Shown: positions 57,972-64,000 of the stretch, in pieces
Position numbering within the stretch: position 1 is the first letter of the stretch
Layout of the letters: every line of letters starts with the position of its first letter
Assembly (NCBI GenBank): GCA_026874595.1
Contig: JAPPUL010000069.1
Coordinates: 622,001-686,000, forward strand
Source of the DNA: Sipunculus nudus
Taxonomy: Eukaryota; Annelida; Sipuncula; Golfingiida; Sipunculidae
Reading direction: 5' to 3'
DNA: 64,000 nt
Notes under the pieces: generated by a model
What the model saw: only the letters and a program-made list of their open reading frames with translations
Told to the model about the DNA's origin: nothing
The model's database searches: none
Position numbers and translations under genes: made by a program

Positions 57972-58250
57972 ATGAACAATCAAAAAGAAAGACACTTTCT
58001 TTCTAAGATATTAGATATTGAAGAAGGCAGGTATAAGCTTGCTAAAGAGGCTATGCAGATAATAAATGACTTAAACGACGATAATCTGGATGGGTCTCCT
58101 ATACTTGAGAATATTGGCAAACCTGCTATATATGCTATTTCTCATGTATTGACTGATAATAAGGTTAGTGATACCGAGAATACCGAGAATACCGAGAATG
58201 AAAAGATTGTAAACATGGACTCTGATGACCAACAAGAACCCTTGTTTTAG
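57972..58250 (+). CDS. rpoZ: Probable RNA polymerase omega subunit
   Basis: It has 92 residues. The pattern ILDIEEGRYKLAKEAMQIINDL (about 13-34) then IGKPAIYAISHVLTDNK (about 47-63) resembles omega: a conserved R-Y/F-x-L and A near the first helix, and K-P-x-x-x-A-I later. It normally assists polymerase assembly. The C-terminus holds three Thr-Glu-Asn units from 9-bp repeats. The match is partial; a lineage-specific small protein is the alternative. Confidence 0.5.
   Translation: MNNQKERHFLSKILDIEEGRYKLAKEAMQIINDLNDDNLDGSPILENIGKPAIYAISHVLTDNKVSDTENTENTENEKIVNMDSDDQQEPLF
58171..58197 (+). repeat. 9-bp coding tandem repeat, three copies
   Basis: ATACCGAGA repeated three times perfectly in the 92-residue gene, encoding the TEN repeats. 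Confidence 0.93.
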
Positions 58251-58397
58251 CCTTTGTCACCTCATATTTTAACTAAAACATCTTTTAGATCATCTTTTAT
58301 AGCAATATATTATAGCAATATACATAGAAGGCAATTTAAGTTAGTACGCAAAACGTAGATGTTTACTCTTATAGGATTAGTATTTTAAAATAGGCAA

Positions 58398-59528
58398 ATG
58401 AGAACAGCATTTTTTTTAGAAAGCTTACCCCCACAAATAGACGGGGTCAGCAGAACCTATAGGCATCTTGCAGACACTCTAATAGAACTTGAGCAAGATG
58501 AAAAAAATAAAGACCTTAGCTTTATATATATATCTCCTTTTTCGCCCCCAAAAGAGTATATTTGGGCAGATCACGTAATAAATGTCTCCTGGATTCCCCT
58601 TCCCAAGGGATATAGACTTGGGATTATTAAAAAAAGCAAGTTATATAAGATTTTAGATGATTTTAAACCCGATATAATATATTGTAGTAGTCCAAGCTAC
58701 TTATCTTTTCTTGCTCTTTCATATGCAAAAGATAAGAATATTAAGAGTGTAATATATTTTCATACTAATTTTGTTTCATACTTAAAATATTATAAAATAA
58801 AAGCTCTTGAAAAACTTGCTTGGAAATGTCTTGCATACTTTTATAAACGTTTTGACTTAATCCTTGCCCCCTCATCAAGTACCCTTAATCTTTTGAAGCA
58901 ACACAATATTGAACATGTTAGAATTTGGCCTCATGGCGTTGATAGTACGCTGTTTAACCCTAAATTCAAAGATAGCAATTTCAAAAGAATTTACAACATA
59001 GACAAAGAGTGGCTTTTCTTATATGTAGGAAGATTAGAAAAAGAGAAAGATTTACTTGACATTGTAGAAGCAGATATCCTACTCAAGGCTGCAAAACTAT
59101 CGTATAAGATATTATTCGTTGGAGATGGTACTTATCGTAAAGAGCTTGAAAAACGTTTGCCTGATGCATTATTTCTTGGCTATAAAGAGAAGGAAGAATT
59201 ATCTTGTATCTACGCATCATGTGATATATTCCTATTACCCTCAACAACAGAGGTATACCCAAATGTAATACAAGAGGCATCTGCTTCGGGTATTCCTACC
59301 GTAGGAGTTTTTGCACTTTCTGCTGATTTAATTAAAGAGGGGTTTAATGGCATTCTGGCTCAACCAAATAATCCTAAAGACTTTACAGACAAAATTAAAA
59401 CTCTTTTACTTGACAAAGATTTAAGAACAAAGCTTAAAGAAAACGCAACAGCTTATGCCAAAGAAAGATCTTGGGATACTATTAACTTACAACTAGTCCA
59501 AATATACAAAGAGTTGCTTGCAGAATGA
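58398..59528 (+). CDS. Glycosyltransferase family 4 protein
   Basis: GT-B enzyme of 376 residues, cytosolic or peripheral membrane. The N-terminal acceptor domain shows ESLPPQIDGVSRTYRHLADTL (about 7-27). The C-terminal donor domain has LFLYVGRLEKEKDLLDIVEA, FVGDGTYRKELEKRLP and PSTTEVYPNVIQEASASGIP with the conserved glutamates. It resembles glycolipid mannosyl/glucosyltransferases (MgtA/SQD2-like). Donor and acceptor are not determinable here. Confidence 0.9.
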   Translation: MRTAFFLESLPPQIDGVSRTYRHLADTLIELEQDEKNKDLSFIYISPFSPPKEYIWADHVINVSWIPLPKGYRLGIIKKSKLYKILDDFKPDIIYCSSPSYLSFLALSYAKDKNIKSVIYFHTNFVSYLKYYKIKALEKLAWKCLAYFYKRFDLILAPSSSTLNLLKQHNIEHVRIWPHGVDSTLFNPKFKDSNFKRIYNIDKEWLFLYVGRLEKEKDLLDIVEADILLKAAKLSYKILFVGDGTYRKELEKRLPDALFLGYKEKEELSCIYASCDIFLLPSTTEVYPNVIQEASASGIPTVGVFALSADLIKEGFNGILAQPNNPKDFTDKIKTLLLDKDLRTKLKENATAYAKERSWDTINLQLVQIYKELLAE

Positions 59529-59605
59529 TATTGTCTTACAAGTTGGATTATCACATAAAATATTACTATTTTTATATTACTTTTTAGCTTTGAGGATATA
59601 GATAT

Positions 59606-59926
59606 ATGGATAATAAAAACTGTTTGTTTGAATTTAGCATGACCCCTTTGGATAAGGGAGAGAGTGTTAGTTCGTATGTTTGCGGCTCTCTTGACGTTAT
59701 AGACAAAAGCGGACTCGATTACAAAATAAACCCTATGGGCACCGTAATTGAAGGCTCTTGGGAGGAGTGTGTTGCTGTCCTTACAGATTGCTATTACAAA
59801 ATGAACGAATCTTGCAATAGAATAACTTGTTCTGTAAAGATAGACTATAGAACAAATAGCTCAAACAGACTCACTTCTAAAATAAAATCTGTTGAACAAA
59901 AGCTTAATAAAAAGCTAAAACAATAA
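59606..59926 (+). CDS. MTH1187/UPF0045 thiamine-binding family protein
   Basis: It has 106 residues. The block EFSMTPLDKGESVSSYVCGSLDVIDKSGLDYKINPMGTVIEGSWEE is a close match to the family, as is VKIDYRTNSSNRLTSKIKSVEQKLNKKL. Members have a ferredoxin-like fold and some bind thiamine. A cysteine replaces the frequent arginine or alanine after SYV. No thiamine-pathway gene is nearby. Confidence 0.9.
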   Translation: MDNKNCLFEFSMTPLDKGESVSSYVCGSLDVIDKSGLDYKINPMGTVIEGSWEECVAVLTDCYYKMNESCNRITCSVKIDYRTNSSNRLTSKIKSVEQKLNKKLKQ

Positions 59927-59988
59927 ACCTGTTAAAAGCCTATAATGTTTTATACTTTAGTCTATCTTTAACTTACTCAAGTTCTAAT

Positions 59989-60180
59989 CTACTCTTTCCA
60001 ATGTATACACTCACCCGGACACTCATCTATTTCCTCCTGTATCGCCTCCTCACTTGCGCCGTTTGAATCTACTACATAAGCAAGTTCATCATCATCCATT
60101 TTAAATACTTCCGGAAGATTATCTGCACATTGACAGCAACTTGTACACTCATCTTGATCTACGTAAACTTCTTTTCCCAT
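59989..60180 (-). CDS. Single-cluster 4Fe-4S ferredoxin
   Basis: Electron carrier of 63 residues. C12, C15, C18 and C54 form the C-x2-C-x2-C ... C-P cluster set; extra C16 and C58 could allow a disulfide. Acidic, like monocluster ferredoxins of anaerobes. It is 129 bases downstream of rnfC on the same strand, suggesting that it exchanges electrons with that protein. Confidence 0.92.
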   Translation of the reverse strand: MGKEVYVDQDECTSCCQCADNLPEVFKMDDDELAYVVDSNGASEEAIQEEIDECPGECIHWKE

Positions 60181-60309
60181 TTATATTCTCCTAAGCACTT
60201 TTATTTGTACTTCTTTTCTCGTTTTTAATATTATTTTAAATTATTCTAATTACTTTTAAAAAAGTCAATATATTCTCTACTTTAATTCTAAGATATTCCT
60301 AATCATAAT

Positions 60310-61656
60310 CTAGCCAAACGGTATTAAAGGTGCTTTATATGCTATATATTGAGATTCGCTTTTTAACATTATCTTACCCATACGGAAATACTGCACCAAC
60401 GGTATCTTTGAAGGACACACATAACTACAAGCCCCACACTCAATACAATCCAACAAACCCACCTTCTTTGCATTATCAAATAAATTAGCATGACAAAATT
60501 CCTTCATCGTACAAGGCATAAGATATACTGGACAAACCCTTATACATTCTCCACAACGTATACAAGGACCCTCTTCTCCTACTAAAGCCTCCTCCTCTGA
60601 TAACACCACTATCCCCGCACTCCCCTTAACTATAGGTATTTCTAAATCCTCTTGTGCATTCCCCATCATCGGACCTCCTACTATCACCTTCTTTGGCTCT
60701 TCTGTAAGTTCACACTCTTCCAATAAGTCCTTTATTGATGTTCCTATCCGTGTCTTATAATTACCCGGGCGCTTTACTATTTTTCCTGTAACCGTCACTA
60801 TCCTATCTATTAACGGCTTGTCATATGCTACCGCTTCGTATACTGAATATATTGTCCCTACATTTGAGACCACGCACCCTATATCAAAGGGTAATCCCCC
60901 ACTCGGTACCTCCTTGCCTGTTGCTGCTTGCACTAACTGTCTTTCTCCTCCTTGAGGATAGTTTACCTTAAGGGGTAGCACTTCTATACTAGGTTCATCA
61001 CGACAAATCTTATCCAACCCCTCTATTGCATCCCTTTTATTATTTTCTATCCCTATTATCGCTTTATCTATTCGTATCAATTTCAACAATATCTTTATCC
61101 CCTCCACCACCTCCTTTCCCTTCTCAAGCATTAAAGCATGATCGCATGTTAAATACGGTTCGCATTCTACTCCGTTTGCCAACAACAATCTTATATTCTT
61201 CTCCTTTGGCGGATCCACTTTAATATGAGTCGGGAATACTCCTCCTCCAAGACCCACTATCCCTGCATTTATTATCTTCTGTAATAGCTCTTCTCGCGTT
61301 AGCAAATTCCAATTGCATGTGCTTCCTATCTTCCCAACACCCCCTCCAAAAACTATTTTTACCATCTCCGAATAAAAACCACCCTCTACAAGCCCTTGTT
61401 CTAAAGAAACTACTTCCCCTTCTATTGAAGCATGGACTTTTGCTGAAAATGTACCTACCGACTCCCCTATTAAATCTCCTTCCTTTACTTTATCTCCAAC
61501 TGCAACGTTTGCCCTCGCTGATGCCCCTACATGTTGTCTTAAGGGTATTCTTACCTCTCGGGGCAAGTCTGCATTTACTATCTTTAATTTGTTTGTGTAA
61601 TGTTTATTCTCCGGAGGATGTACTCCTCCTCTTTTAAACCTGCTCATCTTTAACAT
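60310..61656 (-). CDS. rnfC: RnfC-like electron transport protein
   Basis: It has 448 residues. The NADH/FMN-binding fold has GGVFPTHIKVDPP and NGVECEPYLTCDHAL (about 137-177). Two 4Fe-4S motifs are at about 367-415: CIRCGECIRVCPVYLMPC and CIECGACSYVCPSK. In Rnf complexes this subunit takes electrons between NADH and ferredoxin. rnfD, G, E, A and B are not next to it. A partner in another redox complex is the alternative. Confidence 0.9.
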   Translation of the reverse strand: MLKMSRFKRGGVHPPENKHYTNKLKIVNADLPREVRIPLRQHVGASARANVAVGDKVKEGDLIGESVGTFSAKVHASIEGEVVSLEQGLVEGGFYSEMVKIVFGGGVGKIGSTCNWNLLTREELLQKIINAGIVGLGGGVFPTHIKVDPPKEKNIRLLLANGVECEPYLTCDHALMLEKGKEVVEGIKILLKLIRIDKAIIGIENNKRDAIEGLDKICRDEPSIEVLPLKVNYPQGGERQLVQAATGKEVPSGGLPFDIGCVVSNVGTIYSVYEAVAYDKPLIDRIVTVTGKIVKRPGNYKTRIGTSIKDLLEECELTEEPKKVIVGGPMMGNAQEDLEIPIVKGSAGIVVLSEEEALVGEEGPCIRCGECIRVCPVYLMPCTMKEFCHANLFDNAKKVGLLDCIECGACSYVCPSKIPLVQYFRMGKIMLKSESQYIAYKAPLIPFG

Positions 61657-61804
61657 TTTTTTTTATTCCCTTGCCTTCTCGCTTTTATTAAAGCTTAATC
61701 TTAACAAATTTATGTAGTTACTATTTATCTTTTTTCCTTTTTTTACAAAAAATCACTGCGCTCCCTTTTTTTTACAATTCAATATGGCTTACAGCTAATT
61801 TACA

Positions 61805-62857
61805 TCACCACCCATCACTCCCTCGGTTTATTACCTTCGGTAATGCTTCTATATCTTCATTCGCTTTATAGCTCACGCTATTATATATATGATACGCAAG
61901 GCCCCCTACCATCGCTGCGTTATCTGTTGCATACTTCAAACTAGGAAATATCACTCGGCTACCCTTAAGTTCTTCTTTTACCACCTCCCGCAAGTAACTA
62001 TTACTTGCCACCCCTCCCGTTATTACCACCTCTTCTAATTTGTATTCCTTTTGGACTTTTCGTATCACATCAAGCAATATCTCAAATGATACCTTCTGAA
62101 AGCTAGATACTACATCTTCTACTTTGTACCCTGATTCACCTTCTTTCCCCTCACCTCCACCCTCACCGCCTCCTCTCAAAAACTTCTCCCTTTGATGGAT
62201 TACTGCGCTCTTTAATCCACTGTAACTTATTTTATAGCCACCCTCTGTACCTTTGAAAACAGGTTTCGGGAATTTATAACGATTCGAATCCCCTTCCTTT
62301 GACAATTTGTCTATTATTGGCCCTCCTGGATATCCTAGTTCGTAGTGTTTTGCTATCTTGTCAAATACTTCTCCTATCGCATCGTCTACTGTAGTGCACA
62401 ATATCTCATGCTCTGTGTAGGACTTTGAATAGTATAATAATGTATGGCCTCCTGATATCACTACACCAAGATTCGGAAAGCTTATCTCGTTTTCTAAATG
62501 TGGTGCGTAAAGGTGTGCTTCTAAATGATTTACTCCTATCAACGGACAGCTTAGTTCATAACTTATTGCCTTTGCCGTTTGTAACCCCACCAACAAAGAT
62601 CCTATTAACCCCGGCTTGTTTACTACTCCTATCCCTTCTATTTCATCATAACTAACTCCTCCCTCTTTAAATGTCTCCTCTAATACCAAGTTTATTACCT
62701 CAAGATGTTTCCTTGACGCAAGCTCCGGTACCACTCCTCCATATCTTGCATGATCTTTTATCTGGCTGTATACCACGTTCGATAGCACTTCTTTCCCATC
62801 CTTTACCAACGCACAGCCTGTCTCGTCGCAGGATGTTTCTATTCCTAATATCAACAT
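61805..62857 (-). CDS. tsaD: tRNA threonylcarbamoyladenosine synthesis protein TsaD
   Basis: Transfers threonylcarbamoyl to A37 of ANN-decoding tRNAs. It has 350 residues. ILGIETSCDETGCALV start, metal motif HLEAH (111-115), VVISGGHTLLYYS, EVFDKIAK and late TGGVASNSYLR are complete. A Gly/Glu insert at about 228-243 (RGGGEGGGEGKEGESG) is a repeat expansion in a surface loop. The upstream gap is T-rich. Confidence 0.96.
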   Translation of the reverse strand: MLILGIETSCDETGCALVKDGKEVLSNVVYSQIKDHARYGGVVPELASRKHLEVINLVLEETFKEGGVSYDEIEGIGVVNKPGLIGSLLVGLQTAKAISYELSCPLIGVNHLEAHLYAPHLENEISFPNLGVVISGGHTLLYYSKSYTEHEILCTTVDDAIGEVFDKIAKHYELGYPGGPIIDKLSKEGDSNRYKFPKPVFKGTEGGYKISYSGLKSAVIHQREKFLRGGGEGGGEGKEGESGYKVEDVVSSFQKVSFEILLDVIRKVQKEYKLEEVVITGGVASNSYLREVVKEELKGSRVIFPSLKYATDNAAMVGGLAYHIYNSVSYKANEDIEALPKVINRGSDGW

Positions 62858-63007
62858 TCTTTTTTGCCTTTATCCTCTCTTTATATCTATTTTTATATCT
62901 ATTTTTTTACCTTATATTCTTTTTTTTCGTCATTTTTTATATCTTATCTTTGTATTTAATAGTAGTATCTTTTACTCTTTTGGTAACATTATATTTGGTT
63001 TTTTCTT

Positions 63008-64000
63008 ATGAAGTCTGTTCTCCTTTCTGGGGCCTCCGGTTTTGTCGGGTACAATATTCTTCTTGCTCTTATAAAGCATAACTTCTGTGTCTTTGCTCTT
63101 ACTCGCTCTTATAATGCTAAGATTAAACTCGATTCTCAGTTTCATAATTACAACAACTTCTATTCTTTTATTGTCGATTGGCATGATGTTTCTACATTTG
63201 CTCATCTTGTTTCTTCTTCGGACTTTATCATTCATTGTGCTGGTTTGACTATGGCACGCTCTTATAATGAATTCTATGAGGGCAATGTCTTGCCTACTAA
63301 AGCTTTGCTTGAACTTGCTAAGCAGAATAATAACCGTCTTAGGCACTTTATCTTTATCTCAAGTCAAGCTGCTTCCGGACCTGCTGGCTCTAGCCAAAAT
63401 CCTATCTCCGAAGCTCACAACAATAAGCCCATCTCCGATTATGGCTTGTCGAAAAAACACGCTGAGGACCTTTGTAGTCTATACAAAAATTGCTTCCCTA
63501 TCTCTATCCTAAGACCTGCTGCTATATATGGACCGGCTGACACTCAGTTTTATTCTCTTTTTAAATTGACTAAGTTTAAACTTAATCTGCTTATCGCTCA
63601 GGGCAAAAATCTTTTGAATCTTATCTATATTAAGGACTTTGTTCAGGCTTTAATACTTACCATGAACTATTCCCCTACTTCAACTGGCCATTTTGAAGTC
63701 TTCTTCGTTACCGATGGTTATATCTACTCCTGGAAGGACATTTACGACACTGCTTCTAAAGTTTATAAAAGAAAAACTGTGTCTATCAATATCCCTGCTA
63801 CTCTCTTGAAACTCGTTGGCCGTGTTTGCGACTTTAGCCCTAAGCTTCTTTTAATTAATTCTACGAAAATACTTGAAATATTAGCCCCTTTTTGGCTTTG
63901 TTCTAATAACAAAATTACAGCCTTTTTAAACTTTAAACCCAAATACTCCGTTGAACAAGGATTTAAAGAAACATTAGATTGGTACCAAGTTAATAAATGG
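63008..64000 (+). CDS. NAD-dependent epimerase/dehydratase, 3' end cut by window
   Basis: 331 codons are visible from ATG 63008 with no stop before the window edge; the last residues LDWYQVNKW look like a normal family C-terminus, so little is missing. The Rossmann motif SGASGFVGYNIL (7-18), active-site Y-x3-K in SDYGLSKKHAEDLC and a later IYIKDFVQA are present. Extended SDR acting on a nucleotide sugar or related compound. T/C-ending codon use, unlike tsaD next to it. Confidence 0.88.
   Translation, partial: MKSVLLSGASGFVGYNILLALIKHNFCVFALTRSYNAKIKLDSQFHNYNNFYSFIVDWHDVSTFAHLVSSSDFIIHCAGLTMARSYNEFYEGNVLPTKALLELAKQNNNRLRHFIFISSQAASGPAGSSQNPISEAHNNKPISDYGLSKKHAEDLCSLYKNCFPISILRPAAIYGPADTQFYSLFKLTKFKLNLLIAQGKNLLNLIYIKDFVQALILTMNYSPTSTGHFEVFFVTDGYIYSWKDIYDTASKVYKRKTVSINIPATLLKLVGRVCDFSPKLLLINSTKILEILAPFWLCSNNKITAFLNFKPKYSVEQGFKETLDWYQVNKW

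Overview
The window reads as one chromosomal stretch of a low-GC, Gram-negative, probably anaerobic or microaerophilic bacterium. Gram-negative signs are a lipoprotein with an LTSC lipobox, exported proteins and TRAP transport. Other clues are a sigma-54 activator, an RnfC-type protein and ferredoxins. Phylum cannot be fixed from sequence alone. The GroEL start and tail, the absence of groES beside groEL, and the zinc-type S14, S4 and L36 together lean to Spirochaetota; the older delta-proteobacterial lineages are the main alternative. No rRNA, tRNA, CRISPR array, phage or insertion sequence was recognised.

490-21098 (+): one long translation and transcription locus in the order rpsL, rpsG, fusA, tuf, rpsJ, rplC, rplD, rplW, rplB, rpsS, rplV, rpsC, rplP, rpmC, rpsQ, rplN, rplX, rplE, rpsZ, rpsH, rplF, rplR, rpsE, rpmD, rplO, secY, infA, rpmJ, rpsM, rpsK, rpsD, rpoA, rplQ. 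A sirtuin gene follows and ends on a terminator-like hairpin. The adk and map genes often found after secY are absent. Proteins L4, S17 and L5 carry long N-terminal extensions made of perfect in-frame tandem repeats; L6 has a repetitive insert and L17 a repetitive tail.

22200-30478 (-): groEL with a long leader full of AAGGAG motifs, ilvD, a CNNM/CBS membrane protein overlapping an MFS transporter, and a sigma-54 activator. 30851-44000 is mixed: homoserine dehydrogenase, a lipoprotein divergent from a 621-residue unknown protein, a MerR regulator, two exported unknowns, a FetAB-like ABC transporter, a peptidoglycan amidase, a radical SAM protein, a DsrE-like protein and a membrane protein.

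44502-52189 is a self-contained catabolic module. A GntR/FadR-type repressor is divergent from dctP-dctQ-dctM, followed by a SCP2-type thiolase, an acyl-CoA ligase and an SDR dehydrogenase. Import, CoA activation, oxidation and thiolysis would together break down a 3-hydroxy acid; the substrate is inferred.

52351-64000 holds a chemoreceptor, an AcuI/YhdH-type reductase next to a PcrA/UvrD helicase, a probable omega subunit, a glycosyltransferase, a thiamine-binding-family protein, ferredoxin, a solitary RnfC, TsaD, and a sugar-nucleotide epimerase cut by the window edge.

A pervasive trait is short tandem duplication, with units of about 7 to 31 bp. These lie in nearly every intergenic gap and, in multiples of three, inside many genes, including essential ones.
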